Shown here: positions 11,601-24,200 of the stretch, piece after piece
Position numbering within the stretch: the first letter of the stretch is position 1
Layout of the letters: each line of letters opens with the position of its first letter
Source: Gliomastix tumulicola
Lineage: Eukaryota; Ascomycota; Sordariomycetes; Hypocreales; Bionectriaceae
Reading direction: 5' to 3'
Length of the DNA: 64,000 bases
Assembly: GCA_001599755.1 (NCBI GenBank)
Contig: BCHX01000001.1
Span: forward strand, 3,348,001-3,412,000
Notes under the pieces: generated by a model
Told to the model about the DNA's origin: nothing
Database searches by the model: none
The model's input: the letters and a program-made list of their open reading frames with translations, nothing else
Made by a program: the position numbers and the translations under genes

Positions 11601-14600
11601 AGCGTCCAGTCAGCACCCCTCCCTGGGAATCCGCATGCGCAAAGCAGCATGGCCAAAGTGAATGGTTGAACATGGAGATTGTCACGTCTTTGCCGATTCC
11701 CACCCAGCCCACGGTTGGACAAGAGCCGTCTGTACAACGTATAACGTTCTGCCCAGCCCGTCCCCCCCTCCCTCCCCAGGGCGTCTCTTCCTCCTTCTCA
11801 CAGGGCCAGGGTAGGGTAGGCGTGTGCATTCCAGCCGTTTCCTTCGGTCTCTCTCCTTCGTACCGTGTCATCAACTGTGTGGGGACGGCGATTGCGATGA
11901 CTTCAGGGCGTGCCTTGCGCCCCCGCGACGTTCGGAAGCGCGCAAGGTGGCCTGCAATAGAAGTTGCGACCTAATTACCTGAGGGAAGGCCGGGAATGGG
12001 CATGTCTACAACTCGTTCTGGGCAAAGACGCCCGTTGGATTCGGGGGGATGATGCAAAGAGGGTTGTGTGCTCATCAAACCAAAAGCCCATAATCAAACC
12101 GGGCTGGCCAGGCGTGCCTGTCTTTCGTAATTTATGGGGTTAGCGACAAGGCAGCTTCCGCGCCAGATGGAGTATTTCGAGCCTTAAAGCCTTGGAACTG
12201 CCTGGTTTTATTACGTTCCCAGCGATGCGACACCGCCGATTCCCCTTCCCAGTCCCCCAGTTTTATGACCTCTTAGTGCCGTCCCCCGGGGCAGGGCCTC
12301 TAATTCAGTTGGGAAGGCGGGCTCTGTCTCAGTCGAAGAGGAAAAAGGCATAGCATCGTGGGCGGGACGACGAGGGAGAGGCCGTCGCCGTGGCAAAACG
12401 TCATGGCACATTGGCTCACCGGCGCTAGAAAAGGCAGAATGCTACCAGGGGCTCGTCAGAGAGGGACCCGCCTCGTGTCCTTGCGGGCTGCTGGTGCTGG
12501 TGCTGGGAGCGGGTGCTGCAGGCTGGAGCTGGCTGCTGTGCCTCCTCCGGGCAGCGTGGGCTTGTTCGGCTGCTCTGAAGGCTCCCTGCTTCCTATCATG
12601 CATGTCCCTTCCCTGCTGGCACCTGCAGCTTGCAGGCTGGAGCGCCGGTCTAGAGGTTCGAGACGCACGCTGACCGACCTCGCTCGTCCATCCTTTTCGT
12701 CTCTCTCTCTTTCTATCCAGCCGCCTCGCTTCTCTGACGACACACCCCCTCCCTCCCCCCCCATCCGTGGGCTCCACACCTCCCTGTGCCTGATCTTACT
12801 CGCGCGCTGGCTGTCAGTTGGGATCGAACTTTTGGCCTGTACATCGAACATTCCCATCCCGAACCACCACAATTGCGTATCAACCTTCGACCCCTCCCAC
12901 TTCTGTCTTCGATGCGTGCAGCTGGTCCGTGCAGGGCGACCTTTCTCACCACACGCCCCCTTCTTCCTTTCTGTCTCTCGCTCCGTGACTCGGAGTTTTG
13001 CAGTGGTCAGGATGCGCATCACCGCCGCTGATGGCAGCGGGCGGTCCAATCGGCTCTGTCAGGGTTGCGCTCGGCCTTTGGGAGACGGGCACCACTCACC
13101 AAGTACACGGGTAAAGCCAGAGAAGCACAAGAGACAGAGAAGAACAGGCCCATGATGCCTGCTAGCGGTGGTTTGCTGGCTGTTTTTTTTTTTTTTTTGC
13201 CCATGGCAAACGCCGGACGGGCATGTGTCATGTCGACACAGAAGGCGCTTGGGTTTGAAACTCCCATCTCCGACGCCACCACCAATTTTGCAAGCCCCAG
13301 GCAGCCCAGCCGATGGTCAGAGCACAGAAGCCCAATGATGAGCGACGCGAAGAACTCACAGCGCGGGATTGGCATGGGGCTGGCTGGCTGCAGCGATGAT
13401 GAATGAGCCCGTTTCCCATGCACGTTGCCAAAAGCAAGCCCAGGTTATCCCGTCCAGCTCGCCTATTGCCTTGGTTATTACCAGTCAATCCGACACATCC
13501 CTTCTGCCCACCCCTCCTCTTCTGCCTTCCTCCCCCCCCTTCCAATGTCGCATGCATAAGGTAATAAGTAGTAGTAGATAGTACGGTACGGAGGTACATG
13601 CACAAGGGGACGGACATCCCACGCTTTCGTAAGGCACAGCAACCGAAGCACAAAACCTCACCTACCTATACGACCACACACACTCGCAAGCACGCATCAT
13701 GCCATGCCCACAACAGGAGGATGGGGCATGGTGATGTGCTTCAACAACCGTTGGCCCGGCCTTGCGTATCATTGCACTTTAGGTATCAGTCTCGTGTTGC
13801 CCTCCCCTCCCCCCTCCCGCAAAGGAAAGCACACCAAGTGTGAAACCCCAACAAACTCCGTCCCCTCCTTTCGTAGAGATACACACTGTATGATGTATGC
13901 GTGCGTCTGTGCGTGTGTGTGCTCTGCTGTCCATATCACGATCCCTCGCCTCTGACCGATCTCAGAAAAGAGACCAAAGAGACGTCGTGAAACTTTTCAT
14001 CAAACTACGGAACAAGCGCTTTGCCTGTCCCACTATACCGCAGCGAAGCTACTGCTGGCCATCGAACCGTCATCGGGGTCGGGAGCCACAGAAAAAAAAA
14101 AAGAAAAAGACCACTAAGAATCCCACTGCCGCCATGATTTGTGGCACAAGAAAGGGAAGGAAGAGGAGGGGGGGGGCCAGAAAGGATGGATAAGATGATC
14201 AACACGCAGGCAAGACGCAGGGACAGGATTCCTGGGAACCCAGTCGAGCGAACCCTGGGACCGGCTAGAGGCTCGGCGCCCTTCTGCTTCTTCTACTTTT
14301 TCTTACACGTCCTATTTTTCTCGCCTATTTCGCCCCTAAGAGCGAGGCTAAGTTGACCTTGCCGTCCAGGTGGTCCAGGATACGGGGACGGCACATGGTT
14401 TGGTTCTTGTCCATGACACGCGGGCTCGATGCAAAAGCTCAGTAAGATTTGCTGACGACTTTGTTGGCCACATGACGCTCCAAGGAGCAAGAGGAGGAGG
14501 GGAGGGGAGGCGAAAGATGTGCACGTTCCCTCCTCTTCCGTATCATCTGCTTTGATATCGAGATGCTGGGAATAAGACGTGATGTTGAACGGGCGACCTA

Positions 14601-16211
14601 AGGCATGGATGGGCCGAGACCTATCAATGTGACTCGGCAGACCGGCCCTCCGATATGGATTCGCTTTCGAAGGTCCCTCCAGGAGCGGTTGGTTCAATAT
14701 GCATTGTGTAAGTGTGTGTGTGTGTGTGCCTCGCCTCTCAACTACTACCCTCACGGTGTCCTTCCTTCCCCCCTCCATCAACCCTTTATCAGAGGAGGGG
14801 GTGGATGAGAACCATTGCCACAGCAGCGAGCAGCAAATCCCCCCCTACCAACGACATCCATTTCACCACGTTGGAAGATGGGGGAATCTCGATCGTCGTC
14901 GCTTCCAGCAGGCGGTCTATGCGGGCAGAAAGAAAGGGTGTCGCATTGAGGGTGGTGTCGTGCTGACTAGCAGCAGCACCAGCCTGGGGTCCGTCCCCCC
15001 CTGCTGCGGGTCGCTTCTGTGCAACCTGAAGTCTCATTGGCCTGCCTGTCGACGACGATCGGCGATCGAAGAAACTGACAGGAAGGAAGCAAAGAGAGGT
15101 GTGTCGTTGCATGTGTTTGTTGTTGTTGCTGCAGACTATCGAACGGGATGGTCGATGTTCGATGCATGGAATTTTGTGAATGCAAGGATGAGCTGGTCTT
15201 TTGGTTCTTTTTTTTTTTTCTCTCTCTTGTTCCTCCCCCCCCTTTTTTCGTCTTTGCAGGACCGTACTGTGTATGGATTGTGCAGTTGGCACGGTCCGAG
15301 AGCTCATGCCTGTGCCGTGGCAGCGGTACAAGGGAGCGACTGGCAATCATTGACAATTCCCGTGGATGGATAGAGTACCTTGTCGACTTGTCCTTACCGC
15401 CGGGAAGGTTGGCCCAGCCGAAGCCGAGGTGGGCTCTGGTATTATATCCGGGAGCGAGACAGCGACTCCCCTATCCGAAGCTGCCTGCTACTTACTTACC
15501 TAAGTACCCTGCCGACTACCTTGCCTCTTCCCTTGGCAACGCGGCCATTGTTGAATTTTGCTCTGCTCGACGGCGAGCTGAGAAATTCTTAGCCCAAACT
15601 CTGGCCCCCTCGTAAGTACACGCCTCCCAGCTGGTGGCTGCAGCACGGGACGAGCCAGGTGTGCCCAGGATACGAAGCCTAACCTAGGCCCCTCCAGGCA
15701 AAATAGGCGAGTTGAAGCCCAGAGCAAGGGAAGGATTGGGGGACGAGCAGACAAAGTCTCGATGCTAGGAGAGGGCCACGGGACGAGCCATTCCAAGTGG
15801 GGGGAGTCTATCGAAATGATGGGAAAGGTGGGAGGGGGATAAGAAAGAAAGACAGACTCGAGGTGGGGGGCTTGTCAGTTTTCTTTCTTGGTTGCTCCCC
15901 TCCCCCTTCCCGGTTTGTGCGCAGGGTCAGATTATCGACTGAACCGACTGCCTCTTTTGCTGGGCCGCACGAACCCAAGAAAGAATGGAAATCTGACACG
16001 TCCTTTTGATGAGCAGTAGCCGAGACGGACGGCAGCAGCGTTTCCAGGGAATGCCAGCCGTAGCTTATCTGCAAGCGAAGCGATCAAACGGCGCCCCTCC
16101 CCATGCACGACGAGCTTAATTTCTCGACGCATTAACGCCCGTACACCGCATCTTGCAGAGTTCTGCGGGCGTGCGTGTGTAAGTCACAGAGAGACAGACA
16201 CACACACAGAG

Positions 16212-16213
<2 letters not shown>

Positions 16214-16245
<32 letters not shown>
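16214..16245. repeat. (GA)n microsatellite
   Basis: An uninterrupted GA run of about 16 units follows a CA/GA mixed stretch. It lies in the gene-free region. Confidence 0.9.
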
Positions 16246-16246
<1 letters not shown>

Positions 16247-17266
16247 AAGCAGCACAAGACGATGGTGGGGAAAAGAAAACAGGACCTGGATCCTGGCTGC
16301 TGGCCCGACTTTTCTTTCACTCTCGTCCCGCTGCGTCTGGGCATTTTCTCAGGCCATGGGCAATGCGCAGGGTAACTCATAAGGTTGCCCGTTCGAGTCG
16401 CAAAGCCGGTCCAGCGGATTCCCGCAGATCGGAGGGGGGAATGGCGCCTGTCTTGTGTTTCCCATGGCGCAGAAGGACAAAATACGATACATTAGGGCCC
16501 GGCCTGAGGGGTGTGTTTCTGTGTATCCATCCCCAATCCCCATGGCCCATGCTCTCTCCCCTCCGAGAGCCGCGCCTCGCCTAACACGAACCCGTCTCTG
16601 CGTCTCGTGGCTTGCACGAAGCTAGCAAGGACAGCACGACAGTTCGACCAGGTCTTGTAAGCATCATGACCAGGAAGCTTATTTTAGTGTCGCGCGGGCG
16701 CCGTGGCGACGACTTTGGCCATATGGCAGCGGCCAATCTCGCTCACCGCCACAAGAGGCGACGAGTCTGCGTCGGAAATGCTCATGCCCGTCCGCCGCCG
16801 CCCTGTTTGAAGCTAGACAAGCCCAGCACAGGGACGGGACAGACAACCAGGCAGTCGGACAGCGCAGACCAAACACAGCTACGATATCCCTGCCATACAT
16901 CACACGGGCGGCGCCAACGCTAGCTATTAGCGAAAGGACCAGCCAAACCACCAACAAGGCAGCAGAACTCGTGGCCACGCCGCCATCTCCAAGAGGCCAA
17001 GCCCTACGGAATCTTCCATTCCCTGACTGAAGGATGAGGAAGAGAGCACCCGACCGCGGGCAACATCTCCTGGGATCCAATCGTCGTCGCCCAGAGAAAG
17101 CGCTAAGGCTTGCATCGCGGACCTTCACGACGTCACGGGGTCATTTCCCAGCTTTTCTCGCCGCGGCGCGGAACGCAGTCTGAGGCTACCCGGTGCATCT
17201 AGGGTCCCCTCTTCTTCCTTATAAACCAAACCAACACCGTCGCGTGTTCTTGTCGAAAGTGGACCG

Positions 17267-17291
17267 GGAGGAGGAGGAGGAGGAGGAGGAA
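17267..17291. repeat. (GGA)n trinucleotide repeat
   Basis: About eight GGA units in the gene-free region. Confidence 0.85.
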
Positions 17292-18513
17292 AGAAGCACA
17301 GTTGACATACCTCCGCTTACCCAAGCGGCGGTGTGCCGTGCTTCCAGAAATACACGTCGGCGCTCCAGACACCAGGAGATGTCATGTACGATGTATCTGG
17401 GCTTTTTGGGCTTTTTGTCCCCTCCTCCCGACGCATCTCCCACGATGCAGCGTGCATTTTGGCATGTGGCACATCATGCCTATCTAGGCAGGCGGGCGGA
17501 GTGGCTGTCCAATGGACAGCAATCGCGTCCCGTGCTCTCTGATGTCGCGCCTACAATATGAATGTCTATAACGTTGAATGGGAGGGGGCAAGCCAGCCCG
17601 GCGATGCGGGAAATAGAGCGGTGCTACAGTGCTGGGAGGCCCAGCCGACGGGCTCGCGTTTATCGCGACTCCGCGGCGAAACAAAAAAAGAAGCCAGGAC
17701 TCGGTCAGGCCGCCCGTTGCGTCAGAAACCCCACCCAGTCCGCAGCTGCCGGCGTCGGCACTCATTCTACGAGACCTTCTCCGAGCATTCACTGCAGAAT
17801 GGAAAGGTTGAGAGATTAATCTCGGAGGAGAGAGGGGGAGGGGAGGGGCGAGAAAGACGACTCGTCACCTTCCAGAAGGACAACGTAGAAGGGCTTACTC
17901 GGAGCGCAGGCACGCTGATAGGTAAGGAAGGATGGATGGGACGCAGCGGCAGCCGAGTGGTGGTGGTGATGATGATATTGATGATGGTGATGACAGACGC
18001 ATCTGAAATCCAGGGTAGGGACTTTGGTGAGGGCCCAAAGCGCAGAAAGCGCATCTCCCGCGACATCGAAATGTTGCCAATTGCCCATCTCCATCCCTTA
18101 AGCGTGACAAAACTCCCATTAGGCAGACATCAGCAAATAAAAAAAACGGCGCCGCGCACTCGTTAGCCACTTCCCCTTCTGCTCTAGCACTGGAAAGAGG
18201 AAAACAAGACCAGCCGCTCGAGCCCCTCTTCCCAAGACTTTCCTTGTCCCAAGCGGCCATTTATCAGTGATCACCCGACCCCCTAAGCAATATTCTTTCC
18301 CCTCTCTCGGTCTTCCCAACTTTCCCCTAGTATCCGTGCTTTTTTTTCTCATACGAGTACTCCTCTCACCAAGGGCTCCCCTACTCTCTCTCTGGTTTTC
18401 CTTCCTACTTGCACGCCCCCCTCCCCGCACCGCGACTGTCAAAGAGGCAAAGTCCGAACAAGAGCGAAGAGGGACGAGACCACGAGACAAGAAGCAGAAA
18501 CGAAAAACGCACA

Positions 18514-20098
18514 ATGGCCGCCGCCCCTGACCAGCAAGACCCCGGCAACAGCAGCAATAGCAGCGGCAATGCCAGTCACAACAACGCCACCGCCCAGGAG
18601 AACGATGCCGCCGCCCTCGCGGATCTAGCCCAGGTGAGTGCATCCAGCACATACTCTGCATTATCACAGTCCATGTCTCTACATCTCTCTCCTTGTCTCT
18701 CCCTGCCTCTCCCCCTCTCTCACACACAATCTCCTGTCCCCCCAACTCCCACTCCTCACTCACTCCCCCCCTGGTCCTGTCTCTTTCTTCCCCATCACGC
18801 TACCCTCTTACGGCGCATCCTTAGCGAGAAGCGCCCGCCCGTTTTCCTGGACCAAAAATGTGACACGTCGAACAAATGCACCATCCCGCGGGCGATCGGA
18901 GAAAGGCGTGAGAGCGGATGGACGTGAAGATAGAAATCCCCTCTCCCCAAAAAAAGAGAAAGAGGAGGAGGAGGCGAAGGAAGCACGCGAAGCGAGAGAA
19001 GCGAGAAAGAAGAAAAAGAACACCGCCTTTCTTTCGCCTCGTCGTCCTCCCCTCTTACCAATCATACATCACATGGCCTCTATCTCGCCTCTCCTCTTCT
19101 CATCTATTCAGTCCTTCCATACACACCCCCCTGACACCCCAAATATCACAAATCATGCCATGTTCTTTCACATCGTGCCACATGCAGAAGGAACCAGCAG
19201 ACTGAAAAACCACACACACACAAACAATCCCATGCTTGTATTTTCTGCACTGGCCACGCTATACCCGTTGCCCCCCCTGCAAGATAACTACAACTCACAC
19301 TCCCTCCCTCCCTCCCTCCCTTCCTCCCTCTTGGACCACAAAACCAAACCACCACTTTGGGCTCCGCTCTCGTCGATTCATCTGCCCAGCCAAGGGCTCC
19401 TTTCAATCTCAGAATCTCGATCCCGTACTGACCAGACACGCCCCCCCCCCTTTTTCCCACTGTTCTAGGCCTACCGGGATCTCGCAAGGTAACTTGGTCC
19501 CCCAAGTCAAGTTTGCTTCGAAGAGATAGACACACATACACACGCACACACGCACACAAACGCATACGAGGACAACACGACAATGGTCGCCCTGATGTTG
19601 TGCTTTCTGCAGCCACTCAGGACCATGATTTTACAAATCAAGCAAGCACAAACACGGGCGGCCCCTGTTTGAACCCGATCCCTTGTTTTTTTCTCCCTCC
19701 CTCCCTCACTCCCTCCCTCCCTCACTCCCTCCCTCCTCCCCCCTCAAGTTCTTCCTGCATCTGAATTACCAATGCTGCTGCTGTCTTTCCCATGTTTCCC
19801 ATGACCTGATTCCCATGATAAGCAATATCGCAAATACCGGTTTTCTCGAATTTATTATGTATGTGAAAAAAAGGAACTGGGCTGACTGAAAGCGGGGTTT
19901 TTGGCACACACCGTCTGCAGGGGTGAACAGACTGCCACGGCCCTCGAGGCCAGTCTCACCAGTCTCGAGAGCAGGCTCGACGGCATCCTCGCTGCCCTCG
20001 ACGCTGACTGCCCGCCGGAGGACAAGTCCAAGGATGGCCCGGACCCGGCGGCGCGACCTGAGGAGGGTGACAAGGAGGGCAGGAAGGCTGCTGACTGA
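18514..20098 (+). CDS. Small coiled-coil protein of unknown function
   Basis: I do not recognise this family. Two exons are inferred: 18514-18633 (40 codons, ending at a perfect GTGAGT donor) and 19931-20098, together about 95 residues. The N-terminus is Asn/Ser/Ala-rich and probably disordered. The middle (ALADLAQ joined to TATALEASLTSLESRLDGIL) has a clear heptad pattern of Leu/Ala and should form a short coiled coil; the C-terminus is charged (Asp/Glu/Lys). The helix runs without a break across the splice, which is the main support for joining these two pieces. The acceptor GAACAG at 19930 is the only nearby one that keeps the frame; the CTGCAG ten bases earlier would give a stop after one codon. 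The intron of 1,297 nt is exceptional for this genome. A further small exon inside it cannot be excluded. Confidence 0.6.
19302..19327. repeat. (CCCT)n tract
   Basis: Five to six CCCT units in the long intron. The opposite strand reads GGGA repeats, the classical four-run G-quadruplex pattern. Confidence 0.85.
19693..19744. repeat. (CCCT)n / CACTCCCT tract
   Basis: Three blocks of CCCT units are separated by CACT variants, forming a small higher-order repeat of about 16-20 bases in the long intron. Confidence 0.8.
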
Positions 20099-21264
20099 TG
20101 GGGGGGAAGGGGGGGGGGACGGGGTCATCGACAATGATGAAGGGGATCGGATGATTCTCGTTGCCCAACGGTGTCTCGGATCGGATGGACAGGAGCACAT
20201 CACATTCACCTTTTTCTCCCCAGAACAAACAGCCTACTACCCTTTTCAGATGACAGGTTCATTTCCATACACGAATAGATGAGGTATTATGACCATCCTC
20301 CACCGTCCGAACCAGGCTTTTCCTCCGCACCTCGTGATTTCAAGTCTGATAACTGTACTGCCGAGGCGAGGAGGAAGGCATGGACCTTTGGCCGCTTGAA
20401 CTACAAAAGAGTAAGAAGTCATGTCAAAATGAAAGGCCCGTACATTTGACGCAATTCATTTCCGCTAAGCCATCGATCGGTCCCATGCCACTATATCCCA
20501 AGAAAGAAGAAAANAAAAAAAAAAACAGACAAGCCGAAGAAGACGATATGAAAAGGGGGTTGGGTTCGGCAAGCAGACGAACCGACAACAACGACGACGA
20601 CAGCAACCAACACACCCCGTCAGGGATGGGCTGATCAAGTACCAACACGTTCCAACGTGTCCTTGTGTGTCTGTCTGCCTCGTCGGCCGCCTCGTCATTC
20701 TCAAAGGACGAAGGCCCGGCACCCCCGTGATAAAATCATTCATGCTCGTATAAACGACAAAATGTTCCCGTGTCCCAGAACACCCGGTGAGAGTAACCAT
20801 ACAAACAAGCAATATCAGAGGAAAAAAAAAATAGCAGAGCCCAACGCTCAAAAGTACCATCGTGAGGGAGGAGGGGGAGGGGAAGAGGAGGGGGAGACGG
20901 AGGCTGCGGATCTGGCCTGCGACAAAGTGTCCGAAGGAGCAGAGAGTCCCGACGCTCAATGTCCCCGAGTGAGCTGCACAACATGCGCCGGGCTTGGTAT
21001 TGAAACAATGCTGGGCTGTGTGTGGGGGATGGTAGGTTTAGGAGATTCGGTATCTCATCCGAACTCTAGGGCAGTCAGAGGCCAATACTCCGTGCAAGTC
21101 AAAGCGCTAAATGGGCGATTCGACTAGACGCCGCAGGGCTCTTTTAACCCCTGGCTACGTGTCGGTCCCGGGAAGGCCGTGGCTGGCATGGTCTTCAGGG
21201 TCTCGTGCTGGGTCGGGACTAAAGCAGATGGTGGTTGCATGGCCCGAGTTGCATAATGGGCTGA
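20099..21264. other. Convergent intergenic region (1.2 kb)
   Basis: This lies between the 3' ends of the small coiled-coil gene (plus) and the histidine kinase (minus). No gene is visible. It contains an A-rich stretch with one undetermined base at position 20514. Confidence 0.55.
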
Positions 21265-24200
21265 TTATCCTGAGAGGCTCCGCATGTCGCTAAGCTCATG
21301 CCTGCTCCTCCCAATCATCTCATCCTCATCAGCAGCCAGCAACGACGGGCTTCCATTGTTGTTTGAGCTCGTCAGGGGTTCCCGGCTGCTAAAAGCGCGA
21401 ACCTCGAGACTGGGCCGCATCATGCCTTGGTTATGCCCCTTGTGACTGGATGACTTGGCCTCGGCCTGCATGGCGAGCTCGCGCTCTCGGTTCTTCTCCA
21501 ATAGGGTGCCTCCAAGGGTGGCACACTTAAGGATGGTCTGGATGAGTTGGTTCTGCTGCAACGGCTTGGACAGATACTCATCCATTTGAGCCTGAATGCA
21601 CTTCTCACGGTCGCCCATCATAGCATGGGCCGTCAGGGCAATGATCGGGGTCCGGTGCGTGCCCATGCTGCGCTCGTACTCTCGAATCTTGCCAGTCGCC
21701 TCAAAACCTCCCTGGAAGAGGCCGTTAGTATGGGTTGTGCCGGGAACGCTTGTGTATGCACATCGACTGTCTAGGTACTTACCATGATCGGCATCTGGAC
21801 ATCCATCAGGATGACATCAAACTTCTTCTCCTTGACTGCTTCGACGGCCTCCCAGCCGTTGCCCACCACGGTCACGGCATGGTGATACTTCTCAAGGATC
21901 TTGACGGCAAACTTCTGGTTGACCGTGTTGTCTTCGGCCAGAAGAATGTCGAACGATTTCGTGTTGTCTGCAAGAGATGGCGTGGCCCTGTTCTCCAGGG
22001 CGGGTACCATACCGTTGCCCAGATCAATCAGCTTGCATGGCATCGTCATGTACGACGTAATACCAAGATCCAAGCAAGACTTGAGGCTAACGTGGACGAT
22101 GGGTGCGAGAAGCACGACAGGCAGGTACTTGAAGTCGTCAACGGCTCTCAGCCTACGAGCCGTATCGATCGAGTCCACGAGGATAGCGTCATAGGGCAGG
22201 TTACCGCCCGACTTGATCCGGCTGAGCGCAAGGCTCTTCTCGGAATCAACAACAACTGGCTTGAGGCCGATCTGCCTGAGCATTCCCCTGATCTCGCTGC
22301 CGGCACGGGATCCGGCCTTGTCGACGATGAGAACTTGATGGCCATGATACGGCTTAAGCTGGCGCTCGATAGTCCTCGCGTCGTCACTCGCCAGTCTGAC
22401 ACGGCAGGTGAAGTGGAACTCGCTGCCCTTGCCAGCCTCACTGTTGACCCAGAGGTCACCACCCATGAGGTTGACCAGTCGCTTCGAGATGGAAAGACCC
22501 AGTCCGGTTCCGCCAAACTTGCGTGTCATGGAACCGTCGGCCTGCTGGAAGGTATCGAAAATAAGATCCAGCTTGTCCTTTGCAATGCCGATGCCGGTGT
22601 CCTCGACGATAAACTCAACCGCGTACTCGCCGTCTCCAACTCCACCCTGCTCGGCTCGCTCCTTGATGGTGAGGCTGACCTCTCCGTGCTCAGTGAACTT
22701 GATGGCATTGCCCACAAGGTTGAGGATAATCTGCCTTAGGCGGAACGAATCACCGATGACATAATCCGGTACCGAGCTGTCCACCTTGTAAGTGAGGTCC
22801 AAGAACTTCTCATTCGCCTTGACTGTCAGGGTCTTGAGGGCGTTGAAGACGATGCCACGCAGCGTATACGGGATCTCTTCAATGACCATCCGCCTGGCTT
22901 CGATCTTGGAAAGATCCAGAATGTCGTCGATGATCGTCAAGAGACTGTTGGCAAGATCATTGACGATATTCAGCATCTCCCTCTGGTACTGGGTCAAGTC
23001 GGTGTCGAGAGTCAGTTGGGTCATGCCGATGATTCCGTTCATCGGAGTACGGATCTCGTGAGACATGTTGGCGAGGAACTCGGACTTGGTCTTGTTGGCC
23101 AGCTCGGCGGCCTCTCGAGCCTGCGTGTTCCTCTGGATACTGTCCCTGAGATTCGAAATCATCTGGTTGATCTTGCGCTTGAGCTCGTCCATCTCGCCTG
23201 ATGCCTCGACATCTACGAGCTTGGTGAAGTCACCGTCGGTAGCCAAATTGGTGATGTCAGAGAATGCGCGCACCTGCGTCGTCAGGTTGGCGGCCATGGT
23301 GTTGACGTCTGCCGTGATCTCCTTCCAGCGTCCGTCTAGACCGGCGATGTCGGCTTGGGCACCCATCTTGCCGTCCACGCCGACATCCTTGGCGACTCTC
23401 TGCACCTCGTAACAGAAGCTAGAAAGGCGCCCGACCATGTTATTGATGGTCTCCTTCAAGACCTGAATCTCTCCATTGGCTTCCACGTCGATGGTCTGGC
23501 TCATGTCTCCGTTCGCAATGGCCTGCGTGACGGCAGAAATGCTTCGCACCTGAACTGTGAGGTTCGACGCCATCGTGTTCACATTCTCGGTGAGATCTTT
23601 CCATTTGCCTTCGACGTTTGCGACTTGTGCCTGTCCGCCCAGCGTTCCGTCCGTGCCGACTTCGCGAGCCACCTTGCTCACTTCGAACGCGAAAGTACTC
23701 AGGCGGTCCACCATCTGGTTGATGGTGTTCTTCATCTCTAGAATCTCGCCCTTCACCTCGACGCCGATCTTCTTGGTAAGATCACCCTTCGCGACGGCGG
23801 TGGTGACCTTGGCGATTTCTCGCACCTGAGTGGTGAGGTTCATGGCCATACCGTTGACATTTTCAGTAAGATCTCTCCAAGTGCCTTCGACGTCGTGAAC
23901 GGTGGCCTGTCCTCCCAGGCGACCTTCTGTGCCGACCTCTCGGGCAATCTTGGTGACTTCACGAGCAAACTGTTGCAGCTGGTCCACCATGGAGTTGATA
24001 GTGGACTTGAGTTCGAAGATCTCGCCTCTGCAGTCGGCTTGCACCTTTTGGGTCAGATCTCCCTTGGCGACTGCTGTGGTAACCTTGATGATGTCTCGCA
24101 CTTGGGTTGTTAAGTTGTTGGCCATGGCGTTGACATTGACAGTCAAGTCATTCCACATGCCTTTAACTCCCCCAACGTCAGCCTGACCACCCAGGATACC

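Larger units (their letters stand above)
6923..18513. other. 11.6 kb region without a convincing gene
   Basis: This lies between the start of the SAM/HMG-box gene (minus) and the start of the small coiled-coil gene (plus), so it is a divergent, very long upstream region for both. Open frames of 60-265 codons occur but overlap in several frames, show no known motif, and are built of low-complexity translation (His/Thr, Cys/Leu or Ser/Pro runs). The composition is not AT-rich, so it does not look like RIP-degraded repeat. Many short simple repeats are present: GT/CA runs near 7160-7220, 10141, 11143 and 14712, GAT near 8051-8078, GCAGG near 8540-8632, GGA at 17267-17291 and GA at 16214-16245. 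It could hold non-coding transcripts or long leaders. Confidence 0.55.
18634..19930 (+). other. Unusually long, pyrimidine-rich intron
   Basis: The inferred intron of the small coiled-coil gene is roughly ten to twenty times longer than the other introns in this window. The coding strand is strongly C/T-rich in most of it. It carries two CCCT tracts, at 19302-19327 and 19693-19744, and CA-rich stretches near 19530-19560. Open frames inside are low complexity and match no family. Confidence 0.5.

Noticed and set aside
10697..11661. Two overlapping plus-strand open frames of 234 and 254 codons
   Set aside because: They overlap in different frames, contain CA-repeat translations (His/Thr runs) and show no motif; chance openness is likely.
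12358..13155. 265-codon plus-strand open frame
   Set aside because: Low-complexity Ser/Pro/Arg composition, an equally long minus-strand frame over the same DNA, no recognisable domain.
16381..16410. Sequence resembling a tRNA B box (CCGTTCGAGTCGC)
   Set aside because: The flanking bases do not pair into a T stem and no A box or acceptor stem fits upstream or downstream.
18638..19468. 276-codon open frame in the long intron
   Set aside because: Made of Pro/Ser/Leu runs from CCCT and CT repeats plus a Lys/Glu run; it starts four bases past a strong GTGAGT donor and looks like intron sequence.
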